From NCBI GenBank assembly GCA_005893185.1, contig VBOS01000060.1, forward strand, positions 1 to 5,198: a stretch of DNA of 5,198 bases, given 5' to 3'. The stretch comes from Candidatus Eiseniibacteriota bacterium. Its GTDB lineage: Bacteria > Eisenbacteria > RBG-16-71-46. The notes beneath the pieces are model-generated. The model had not been told where the DNA came from, searched no databases, and saw nothing but the letters and a program-made list of their open reading frames with translations. Positions 1 to 5,198 of this stretch are shown here, one piece after another (within the stretch, counting starts at the first letter, position 1; the number at the start of each line of letters is the position of its first letter). A program made the translations under genes and the position numbers.

Positions 1-1011
1 CTGGTCCACAACCTGATGACCTACTCCTGGTGGAGCGTGGACCTCGTCCGTCCGGTCCCCGACGCGCACGGCCTGCTCGACCCCACGGCGTGGCGGGTGG
101 GCATGTGGCCGCTCGTGGCCTTCGCGCTCGCGATCGTCCTGTCGCGGGAGCGGCGCGCGGCGATACTCTTCGGGTGCGCGTGGTGGCTCGCCGGTCTCGC
201 TCCGGTGCTGCCGCTCGTCGCCCACACCTACGGGCACTACCTCTACATGCCGATGGCAGGCTTCGCGGTGGCGAGCGCAGCGGCCGTCGAAACGCAGGTC
301 GCGTGGCTCGCGGATCGTGAGGCGCGCGCGCCCGCCGCGATCGTCCGGGCGGCGCTCATGCTGCTCGCGATTGCCTTCTCCGTCCGGTCGGAGCTCCTGA
401 TCCGCGAGCGCGTGAGCGCCCGGCTCGGCAGCACGCAGCTCGCGCTCGATCCCTTCACCCGCAAGATGGAGGTGGCGCTGCGCGCGATTTCCACGCTGTC
501 CGGGCAGGTCGATCGCGCTCGCGACACGGTCGTCGTGTTCACGCCGCCCGGGCTCGGCCGGTCCATCTCGACCAGCACCGGTCGCGAGGTGGCAGCGCCG
601 CCTCCCGGAGTTCCGTACTACGACGTGGTCGAAGGCGTGCTGGGCGGGGGGATCGCGCTCCGGCTCTTCGAGCCCCGTCTCGATTCGGTGGTGTTCGTCC
701 GACGCTGGACGGCCCGCTACCGCGACTTCACCCTGTTCACCGAGGGGCCCGCCGGCCGGCTCGTGATGATGGGGCGCGGCCCGCGCTCCCACTCCCGGAT
801 GGGCGGCGTGCTCATCGAGGGCGGCTACCACGAGCAGGCCCGCGACTATCTCGCCGAAGTGGTTCGTATCTATCCCGACGACCGGCTCGACCGCCTGCTC
901 TACGCCGTCGCGCTGTCGGGCGCAGGTGAGCTCGACAGCGCCCGCGCCCACGCCGGGCTCTTGATCGAAGGCGCACGGCTGATCTCGATTCTCGACGCGA
1001 AGAAGAAGTAG
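1..1011 (+). CDS. GT-C/TMTC-like multi-pass membrane glycosyltransferase, C-terminal part (5' end off window)
   Basis: The frame is open from base 1 (reading LVHNLMTYSWW) to the TAG at 1009-1011, so the N-terminus lies outside the window; the ATG at 16 is internal, because the paralogue at 1019-2883 has the same HNLMTY stretch deep inside it. Visible are hydrophobic segments around VGMWPLVAFALAIVL, ILFGCAWWLAGLAPVLPLV, YLYMPMAGFAVASAAA and a last helix IVRAALMLLAIAF. After these comes a soluble tail of about 210 residues ending in a TPR-like helical pair (GYHEQARDYLAEVVRIYPDD, then a second helix pair). The pattern WW-L-LPVLPL-...-GHYLYMP-GFA resembles the conserved late-helix region of TMTC-type (TPR-bearing, protein O-mannosyltransferase-like) GT-C proteins, which use polyprenyl-phosphate sugars on the outer face of the membrane. 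The fold-level assignment is moderately sure; donor and acceptor are unknown. It could also be a non-catalytic membrane scaffold. It is probably cotranscribed with the paralogue 7 bases downstream. Confidence 0.8.
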   Translation: MVHNLMTYSWWSVDLVRPVPDAHGLLDPTAWRVGMWPLVAFALAIVLSRERRAAILFGCAWWLAGLAPVLPLVAHTYGHYLYMPMAGFAVASAAAVETQVAWLADREARAPAAIVRAALMLLAIAFSVRSELLIRERVSARLGSTQLALDPFTRKMEVALRAISTLSGQVDRARDTVVVFTPPGLGRSISTSTGREVAAPPPGVPYYDVVEGVLGGGIALRLFEPRLDSVVFVRRWTARYRDFTLFTEGPAGRLVMMGRGPRSHSRMGGVLIEGGYHEQARDYLAEVVRIYPDDRLDRLLYAVALSGAGELDSARAHAGLLIEGARLISILDAKKK

Positions 1012-1018
1012 CCCGGGG

Positions 1019-2883
1019 ATGCGCATGCCGAAAGGGCGGGCCGGATCCGGACCGCGACTCGAGACCGGCCCGCGAAGGCGGCAGGACCGGCGCGCGCGCT
1101 CCACGGCGCGGCTCGCGGGCTGGCTGCTGCCGGCGCTCGCGCTGCTGCTCGCGGCCCTCGTCCACCGCCGCGCGCTCGGCGCCTTCTTCAGCACGGACGA
1201 TTTCGTGCGGCTGGAGGAGGCCAAGGGCCTCTTGGCACCTGCGCGCACGATGTGGCGCCTGGTCTCCGAGGTCCTCTACGTCAAGGGGATGCTCTCGTGG
1301 TTCGGGCCCCGGCCACTGCCCTTCCACATCGTGAGCCTGGCGCTCCACCTCGCGAACACCGCTTGGGTCCTTCGGACCGGCCGCAGGGCGGGCCTCACCG
1401 CCGGGGCGTCGTTCTTCGCCGCATGCTACTTCGGCGCGTTCCCGCTCTTCTACGCGGCGCTGGCGAGCGCCGTGAACATCAACGACATCATGGCTCTCAC
1501 CTTCGTGTTCATGGCGCTCCAGGCGCTCGAGACGCCGTCGCCGGCCCGCACGGCAGGCGGTCTCGCGTGCTTCGTGATCGCGCTCCTCAGCAAGGAGGCG
1601 GTCGTGTTCGTGCCGTTCGCGGCCTTGCTCCTCCCGCAGTCCGGCGAGAGGCGGGCGGGGAGCGCACGGCGGCTCGCCCCGCTCCTGCTCGCGGGCGCGG
1701 CATTCGCCGGGTTCTACCTCGCGTTCCGGGAGCACGGCCTTGGCACGGGGGGGCGGGCCTACGCGGTCGGATTTGGCGCGAACCTCGCGCACAATCTGAT
1801 GACCTACCGCGCTGGAGCTTCGACGTCATGCGCGCGATTCCGCGCGAGGGAGCGTTCGACCCCGCTGCGTGGCGCATGGGCATGTGGCCGCTCCTGGCGT
1901 TCGCGCTCGCGGCGATGCTCTCGCCTGGCCGGCGCGGCGTGATCCTCTTCGGCTGCGCCTGGTGGCTGCTCTCGCTCCTGCCGGTCCTGCCGCTGCTCGC
2001 GCACTCCTACGGCCACTACCTCTACGCGCCGATGGCCGGCTTCGCCCTCGCGTGCGCGGGAACACTCGAAGCCCTGGCCGCCGGCATGACGGGGCGCGCG
2101 GCGCGGAGCGGGGGTGTGGGCCGCACCGGCGATCCGGGTCGGCCGCGGGTCGCGGCCCGGGCGGAGCCGCCGGCTCGAGCCGCTCGCTGGGCGACCACGG
2201 CGGCGTTCTTGGCACTGGCGCTCGCTTTCGCCGCGCGCTCCGAGTTCCTCATCCGGGTGCGGGCGGGCGCCCGGCTCGGAGAGACGCCGTTTGCGCTCGA
2301 TCCATTCACGCGCAAGATGGAGGTGGCGCAGAGGTCGGTCGCGAGCCTCACCGCCCAGGTCGATCGGTCTCACGACAGCGTGGTCGTCTTCGTGCCACCC
2401 GGATTCGGCCAGGCGGTCTCGCGCGCGAGCGGGAGCGTGGTCGGCCCGACGCCTTCCGGCACATCGCAGTACGACGTGGTCGCGGACGTGCTGGGCGGCG
2501 GCCTGGCACTCCGGCTCTTCGAGCCGCGCATCGATTCGGTGACATTCGTGAGCCACTGGTCGCCCGCCTACCGGAACTTCACCATGTTCACCGAGGGCGC
2601 GGCCGGCCACATGGAGAAGATCGGCCGCAGCCCGCACGCCCATGCCACCTTCGCGAGCGCGCTGCTCGATGCCGGCTTCCTCGTGCCGGCCCGCGATTAT
2701 CTCGACGCGCTGGTTCGGGCCTTTCCGCGCGACCGGATGGTGAGACTGCTGTTCGCGGCGGCGCTCGCGCAAACCGGCGACCCGGGCAACGCCCGCGCGC
2801 AGGCCCAGCTCGTCGTCGCGGGAGCCCCGCCGGACACGATCTCCGCCATGGCGCAGCGGCTGCTCTCTCGCACGGCGAAATAG
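1019..2883 (+). CDS. GT-C/TMTC-like membrane glycosyltransferase with TPR-like tail, frameshifted at about 1810
   Basis: This is one gene of about 622 codons split over two frames. Bases 1019-1810 encode a basic N-terminus, TM1 (residues about 33-48), then FFSTDDF with D60-D61 in the first outer loop, where GT-C enzymes carry their catalytic acidic pair. An FH-VSLALHLANT helix follows, then several helices and LLSKEAVVFVPF (S191-K192-E193), a hallmark of TMTC-like proteins. From about 1811 the homology continues in another frame to the TAG at 2881-2883: WW-LLPVLPL, GHYLYAPMAGFA, LDPFTRKMEVA, LGGG-ALRLFEPR and a TPR-like end. That half matches the neighbouring gene (1-1011) closely throughout. 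Read literally, the first frame stops at 1942 and yields 307 residues, the last 43 or so nonsense. The start is ATG 1019, directly behind GGGG; ATG 1025 sits 6 bases from GGGG and is an equally good choice. Relative to its paralogue it has about 24 extra residues before the last helix. Either a true pseudogene or a sequence error. Confidence 0.8.
1805..1815 (+). other. Frameshift point in the second membrane protein gene
   Basis: The neighbouring paralogue reads ACC TAC TCC TGG TGG AGC at the equivalent place, while here it reads ACC TAC, then five bases (CGCGC), then TGG AGC. One base is missing from an expected six, which moves the frame by -1. Homology is intact on both sides. No X-XXY-YYZ slippery heptamer is visible, so programmed frameshifting is not supported. 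A one-base loss in a short CG run is typical of a sequencing or assembly slip, or of a very recent mutation. Confidence 0.75.
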
Positions 2884-2887
2884 CGAC

Positions 2888-2935
2888 GCGCGGCGGGTCG
2901 GGGCGGCCGGCGGCTCGACCCATCGCGCGCCGCGC
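2888..2935. terminator. GC-rich two-part inverted repeat between convergent genes, possible bidirectional terminator
   Basis: GCGCGGC (2888-2894) pairs with GCCGCGC (2929-2935), and GGGTCG (2895-2900) pairs with CGACCC (2916-2921), with a 7-base bulge on the right arm and a GC-rich loop. It lies in the 65-base gap between the stop of the plus-strand membrane gene (2883) and the stop of the minus-strand EEP gene (2949), where a shared terminator would be expected. There is no T-tract on either side, so it is not a canonical intrinsic terminator; inverted repeats also arise easily in DNA this GC-rich. Confidence 0.3.
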
Positions 2936-2948
2936 CCCGGAGTCGCCT

Positions 2949-3959
2949 TCACACGAATTGCGCCGCCAGCGGGGCGTGATCCGATGCGCGGCCGGGGCCG
3001 TCGAGACCACGGACCGTGAAACCGCTTCCGCCCTGGAAGCCGCGCGCCGCGAACCAGTCGAGCCTCAGCCGGCCGCGGCGTTCGGCCCATTCGAGCACGC
3101 GCCACGCAGCGGCGCGCAGCGGCTTCGGCAGCGAGCGCACCTCGTCGAGCCGCTCGAAGCGGAGCCGGAGCGTGGGCTCGCCGTCGCAGAAACGCTCCCA
3201 CTCGAAGCCGGCGCGGCGCAGCTCGTCGAACAGCGGCTCGCGCACGGGCCCGCGGTCGGGACGCGACAGGCGTCGAGTCAGCGCGCCGCCCGGCCACAGG
3301 ATGAGCGCGACGGCGCCGAGCAGCCGGGAGTGCCACACGCCGCGATCGAATGTGCTGGTGTTGAAATCCCCCGCGAGCACGATCGGGCGTCGTTCCGCGC
3401 GGAGGGATTCCATCAGCGCCCGCATCTGGTCGGCGCGATGCGCGCGCGTGCGGTGGACATCCAGGTGCGTCGTGACCGCGACGAACGGGGCGCCGGGCCG
3501 CTCGATCGCGGCGGCGAGCGCGATGTACCGTCCGTACATGCCCTGGCCGTCGAACGTGAGCGCTTGCGGGCTCGGGAGCTCGATCACCCGCGCGGCGCCG
3601 ATCGGGAAGCGCGAGAGCATGCCGAGCCCGAACAGCGCCTCCTCGTTCTCGCGGCCGCCGGCGGAAGCTGGATCGTCGTCGCGGCCGCTCGTGGTCTCGA
3701 GGAAGAGCGGCGCCCAAGCGGTGTGGAAGCCGAGCGCCCTGCCCAGATCGGCCGCGACGTCTCGGTTTCCCGAGCGCGCCATGCCGACGTCCGCTTCGTT
3801 GAGCAGCACGAGGTCGGCATCTCGCAGGTCGGCGTGGGTCGTGAGCGCCGCCGCGATCGCCTCGAAGCGGTTCCCGTGCTCGACGTTCCAGTGGACGACC
3901 GCGAGGCGAGCGGGATCGCGCGGCGACGCCGGTGCAGCTTCCGGGGACGATCGGCGCAC
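2949..3959 (-). CDS. Endonuclease/exonuclease/phosphatase (EEP) family protein
   Basis: This is a complete 336-residue EEP (DNase I-like/Mg-dependent phosphodiesterase fold) protein. The motifs occur in order: VVHWNVEHGN (N25), LVLLNEADVG (N54, E55, metal-binding Glu position), GLGMLSRFPI (111-120), VTTHLDVHRTRAHRADQM (catalytic-type H165), LAGDFNTSTF (D198, N200), RLDWFAARG (D301) and the terminal ASDHAPLAAQF (D327, H328). All the expected metal and catalytic residues are present, so it should be active on a phosphodiester or phosphomonoester; the family includes nucleases, sphingomyelinases and inositol phosphatases, and nothing seen fixes the substrate. No signal peptide or membrane segment is evident, so it is probably cytoplasmic. 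The start is GTG at 3957-3959; I traced the same frame back to about 4020 and saw no ATG, GTG or TTG. No clear Shine-Dalgarno precedes it, and a start slightly downstream is possible because the domain begins near residue 19. Convergent with the membrane genes and divergent from the secreted-protein gene, it looks monocistronic. Confidence 0.9.
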   Translation of the reverse strand: MRRSSPEAAPASPRDPARLAVVHWNVEHGNRFEAIAAALTTHADLRDADLVLLNEADVGMARSGNRDVAADLGRALGFHTAWAPLFLETTSGRDDDPASAGGRENEEALFGLGMLSRFPIGAARVIELPSPQALTFDGQGMYGRYIALAAAIERPGAPFVAVTTHLDVHRTRAHRADQMRALMESLRAERRPIVLAGDFNTSTFDRGVWHSRLLGAVALILWPGGALTRRLSRPDRGPVREPLFDELRRAGFEWERFCDGEPTLRLRFERLDEVRSLPKPLRAAAWRVLEWAERRGRLRLDWFAARGFQGGSGFTVRGLDGPGRASDHAPLAAQFV

Positions 3960-4079
3960 GTTCGACAGCAGACGCGTGAGCCGAGCCTCAAGCGCCGGCC
4001 ACGGTCCCGAAGGATAGCAGGGGCGGCCCGTGGACCGGCGAGGCCGGGCCGCGTGCCGCGCCCCCGCCGCAACCGGTGC

Positions 4080-4102
4080 GGGCGCCTCGCCTTTCGGCGC
4101 CC
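4080..4102. repeat. Perfect 7-bp stem-loop in the divergent intergenic region
   Basis: GGGCGCC (4080-4086) and GGCGCCC (4096-4102) are exact reverse complements around a 9-base loop. Neither flanking gene ends here, since both point outward, so it is not an end-of-operon terminator. It could be part of the EEP promoter region, an operator or chance in GC-rich sequence. Confidence 0.4.
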
Positions 4103-4197
4103 ATCGTGGCTTCGTGGCAAGTCACGACCGACCCGTCACGGCCGGCATCCCGCCGGGCAGCAGCGCCATGCCGGACGCGTCCCAAGCCGCTCGGTTC

Positions 4198-4226
4198 GCG
4201 CGATTTTCGTCCGGCGCGATTTTCGT
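4198..4226. repeat. 13-bp direct repeat upstream of the probable promoter
   Basis: GCGCGATTTTCGT occurs exactly twice, at 4198-4210 and 4214-4226, separated by CCG (16-base period). The TTTT cores stand out in GC-rich surroundings. The copies end about 23 bases before the TAAAAT box at 4249, so, if transcription starts near 4261, they are centred near -57 and -41, a usual place for activator binding. A transcription-factor site is an inference; a local duplication is the alternative. A 16-bp period is about one and a half helical turns, which is not ideal for two copies on the same DNA face. Confidence 0.5.
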
Positions 4227-4248
4227 AGGAGTCTCTCGCGCCCCCTGA

Positions 4249-4254
4249 TAAAAT
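4249..4254 (+). promoter_or_regulatory. Probable -10 box for the secreted-protein gene
   Basis: TAAAAT matches five of six positions of the bacterial housekeeping -10 consensus and is one of the few AT-rich hexamers in the intergenic region. No recognisable TTGACA-like -35 sits 16-18 bases upstream (that position reads about TAGGAG), so the promoter would need an activator, perhaps at the direct repeat just upstream, or use another sigma factor. A start near 4261 would give a leader of about 240 bases before the ATG at 4503. Confidence 0.35.
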
Positions 4255-4309
4255 GCGCCCCTGCGCCGCAAGACGAAACGCGACTCGCACAGTCCTTAGA
4301 GACGGCCGC

Positions 4310-4329
4310 GAGCGTCCGCCAGGACGCTC
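4310..4329 (+). promoter_or_regulatory. Leader stem-loop 1, perfect 8-bp stem with 4-base loop
   Basis: GAGCGTCC (4310-4317) pairs exactly with GGACGCTC (4322-4329) around the loop GCCA. It is the strongest compact hairpin in the window and lies in the presumed 5' leader of the secreted-protein gene. It is followed by non-T sequence, so it is not a standard terminator. It is probably an RNA structural element; a function in stability or translation control is inferred. Confidence 0.45.
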
Positions 4330-4334
4330 AACCG

Positions 4335-4353
4335 CGGACACACCCAGTGTCCG
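4335..4353 (+). promoter_or_regulatory. Leader stem-loop 2, perfect 7-bp stem
   Basis: CGGACAC (4335-4341) pairs with GTGTCCG (4347-4353) around a 5-base loop (ACCCA). It starts five bases after stem-loop 1, so the two would stack as consecutive hairpins. The right arm overlaps a weaker alternative 4-bp hairpin (GGAC 4353-4356 with GTCC 4362-4365), which could compete with it. I do not recognise a known riboswitch class here. Confidence 0.4.
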
Positions 4354-4372
4354 GACCGCGAGTCCAGGCCGA

Positions 4373-4379
4373 GGAGGTG
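4373..4379 (+). promoter_or_regulatory. Orphan Shine-Dalgarno-like GGAGGTG with no start codon behind it
   Basis: The sequence AGGAGGTG is a near-perfect anti-16S match, followed by CTATCGATCCC, with no ATG, GTG or TTG at 5-12 bases. It resembles the real ribosome binding site at 4492 in sequence and in what follows (GGAGGTGCTATC versus GGAGGTGCATC). It may be a decoy or standby ribosome site, a decayed start, or chance. Confidence 0.3.
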
Positions 4380-4439
4380 CTATCGATCCCATTCCTTACG
4401 AGACAGCGCCACACCACATTCATTCGCGGCCGCACGGCT

Positions 4440-4461
4440 CGAGCCTTCGACTACAGGCTCG
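4440..4461 (+). promoter_or_regulatory. Leader stem-loop 3, perfect 7-bp stem near the ribosome binding site
   Basis: CGAGCCT (4440-4446) pairs with AGGCTCG (4455-4461) around an 8-base loop. The left arm overlaps a 10-base perfect palindrome GGCTCGAGCC (4436-4445), so it could alternatively be a dimeric protein site in DNA. It ends 30 bases before the ribosome binding site of the secreted-protein gene and does not cover it. Confidence 0.4.
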
Positions 4462-4491
4462 CCGGTGCGACGCGCACTCTCCCAAGTTCGT

Positions 4492-4498
4492 GGAGGTG
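4492..4498 (+). promoter_or_regulatory. Strong ribosome binding site deciding the start at 4503
   Basis: GGAGGTG ends four bases before ATG 4503 (six bases from GGAGG to the ATG), an ideal spacing. It is much stronger than the signals in front of the other genes in the window and fixes the start of the secreted protein. Confidence 0.85.
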
Positions 4499-4502
4499 CA
4501 TC

Positions 4503-5198
4503 ATGAAAGGTCGCTCCGTAATCGCAACACTCGCGCTCATGGTGCTTCCGTTTGGCGCCGCCTTCGCACAGGGCGGCTCGACATGCACGTTCTACTTCGA
4601 TCCGGCCGAGTTTCGCATTGCCAACGAGAGCCACGGCAAGTTCACCAAGGGCATCGAGACCTTCGAAGAAGCCGTGATCGACACGGCCGGCAAGAACTGC
4701 TTCCCCGGCCCACTCGGTCCGTTTCCCAGCCCCCCGATCTTCCCGAACGGGCTCGATGTGAGGAACCTCATCATCCAGGACAACATCACGCCGGGCCCGA
4801 ATCCCCCCGCTCCCAATCCGTCCGGAAGTCCGTGCGCGCTCTACGCGATCGGGTCGGGATTCATCGGGTCCAACAGCAAGAAGGTGGGGGAGGATCTGTT
4901 CCTGCAGGGCATCAATGCCAGCATCGACCTCCTCTTCACCGAGCCCAACCACACCGGCGTGGGATTCAAGCTCTCGCGCTTCCAGGGCTTCCCGGCCGGC
5001 GGCTGGCACGTCTCGGTGTTCAACAAGGCCAACGAGCTGATGGGTGAGGCCGACGTGGCCGGGCCCACGGCGAGCGAGCCGTTCAAGGAGTTCTTCGGCG
5101 TCTGGTGCCAGCAGACGATCGGGCGCATCAACATCTACGATCTGTCGCCGGCCCCCGCTCCGGATGCGATCGACGACATCGAGCTGTGGGAAGAAGTC
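4503..5198 (+). CDS. Secreted protein of unknown function, probable beta-sandwich, C-terminus off window
   Basis: The frame runs from ATG 4503 without a stop to the last base (232 codons seen). Residues 1-22 form a classic signal peptide: KGR, a hydrophobic core VIATLALMVLPFGAAF, and AFA before the likely cut ahead of Q23. The mature part has four cysteines (28, 66, 111, 202), an even number suited to disulfides outside the cytoplasm. It contains FEEAVID (54-60), a proline-rich loop (about 68-81 and 97-110), NGLDVRNLIIQDN, SIDLLFTEPNHTGVGFKLS, WHVSVFNKANELMGEADVAG, EFFGVWCQQTIGRINIYDL and IDDIELW (223-229). Alternating strands ending in Gly-Val-...-Ile-...-Ile-Asp-Asp resemble the generic beta-sandwich ectodomains found in PEP-CTERM-type and similar exported proteins, where the final IDD lies just before a C-terminal anchor. 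That is inference from pattern; I recognise no named family, and any sorting signal would lie beyond the window. It has its own promoter region and a strong ribosome binding site, which suggests high or regulated expression. Confidence 0.85.
   Translation, partial: MKGRSVIATLALMVLPFGAAFAQGGSTCTFYFDPAEFRIANESHGKFTKGIETFEEAVIDTAGKNCFPGPLGPFPSPPIFPNGLDVRNLIIQDNITPGPNPPAPNPSGSPCALYAIGSGFIGSNSKKVGEDLFLQGINASIDLLFTEPNHTGVGFKLSRFQGFPAGGWHVSVFNKANELMGEADVAGPTASEPFKEFFGVWCQQTIGRINIYDLSPAPAPDAIDDIELWEEV

Larger units (their letters stand above)
3960..4502. other. Divergent intergenic region (543 bases), no convincing gene
   Basis: This lies between the EEP gene (minus) and the secreted-protein gene (plus) and must hold promoters for both. 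Bases 3960-4190 are GC-rich; a stem-loop (4080-4102) and a weak extended -10-like TGCTATCCT on the minus strand (4019-4011) are the only things seen. Bases 4198-4254 are locally AT-richer, with a 13-bp direct repeat and a TAAAAT box. Bases 4260-4502 look like a long structured leader with stem-loops and two GGAGGTG sequences. Open frames crossing it (for example from ATG 4030 or ATG 4253) encode Arg/Pro/Ala-rich, low-complexity residues with no plausible start signal, and I do not call them genes. Confidence 0.65.

Noticed and set aside
812..1792. A 326-residue minus-strand open frame antisense to the two membrane genes
   Set aside because: Highly charged Arg/Glu-rich composition of the kind given by antisense reading of Leu/Ala-rich membrane codons; the plus strand shows clear paralogy.
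1805..1815. Programmed -1 ribosomal frameshifting at the break in the second membrane gene
   Set aside because: No slippery heptamer and no obvious stimulating structure were seen; a base loss compared with the paralogue is simpler.
1804..3717. A 637-residue open frame on the minus strand spanning the membrane gene and part of the EEP gene
   Set aside because: It is Arg/Ala/Pro-rich without domain pattern and is antisense to one conserved gene and out of frame with another; long empty frames are common in DNA this GC-rich.
3016..4017. A 333-residue plus-strand open frame antisense to the EEP gene
   Set aside because: Ser/Arg-rich shadow; the minus strand carries all EEP motifs in order.
4011..4019. 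TGCTATCCT on the minus strand as an EEP promoter
   Set aside because: It fits an extended -10 loosely but has no -35 and only partial consensus; kept as a remark in the intergenic entry.
4310..4353. The two adjacent hairpins as an intrinsic terminator or attenuator
   Set aside because: No T-run follows either stem, and the next gene lies downstream on the same strand.
4380..5009. A 209-residue minus-strand open frame opposite the secreted-protein gene
   Set aside because: The plus strand has a signal peptide, a strong ribosome binding site and a coherent protein; the minus frame has charged low-complexity composition.
4253..5047. A 264-residue plus-strand open frame starting at ATG 4253
   Set aside because: Its second half is an off-frame reading of the secreted protein, its ATG overlaps the probable -10 box, and the nearest Shine-Dalgarno-like bases (about 4226-4231) are over 20 bases away.

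Overview
The window is about 5.2 kb of very GC-rich DNA (roughly 70% by eye) with strongly G/C-biased third codon positions. It carries two tandem integral-membrane glycosyltransferase-like proteins, an endonuclease/exonuclease/phosphatase (EEP) fold protein and a secreted protein with a conventional signal peptide. This suggests a diderm, high-GC environmental bacterium of the Eisenbacteria, Myxococcota, Planctomycetota or Gemmatimonadota kind. No taxonomic marker is present, so this is inference only. I see no tRNA, rRNA, CRISPR array, insertion sequence or phage gene.

Layout. (1) 1-1011, plus strand: the C-terminal part of a multi-pass membrane protein whose N-terminus lies off the left edge. 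(2) 1019-2883, plus strand: a full-length paralogue starting 7 bases after the first gene stops. It has a GT-C/TMTC-like architecture: a DD motif in the first loop, an SKE motif, a WW...LPVLPL...YGHYLY core and a C-terminal TPR-like tail. Its reading frame breaks at about 1808-1812, where one base appears to be missing compared with its neighbour, and homology continues immediately in another frame. (3) 2884-2948: a short convergent gap with a GC-rich two-part inverted repeat. (4) 2949-3959, minus strand: a complete EEP-family phosphodiesterase/nuclease-like protein. (5) 3960-4502: a 543-base divergent intergenic region holding a 13-bp direct repeat, a probable -10 box, a leader with several perfect stem-loops and a strong ribosome binding site. 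(6) 4503-5198, plus strand: a secreted, cysteine-containing, probably beta-sandwich protein that runs off the right edge.

The two membrane proteins probably form one transcription unit and arose by tandem duplication; they most likely act in transfer of lipid-linked sugars at the cell envelope. The EEP gene converges on them and is divergent from the secreted-protein gene, so nothing ties it functionally to either neighbour. The least ordinary parts of the window are the frameshifted tandem paralogue and the long, structured leader with a repeat-bearing promoter in front of the unrecognised secreted protein. I do not see a clear new multi-gene system here.
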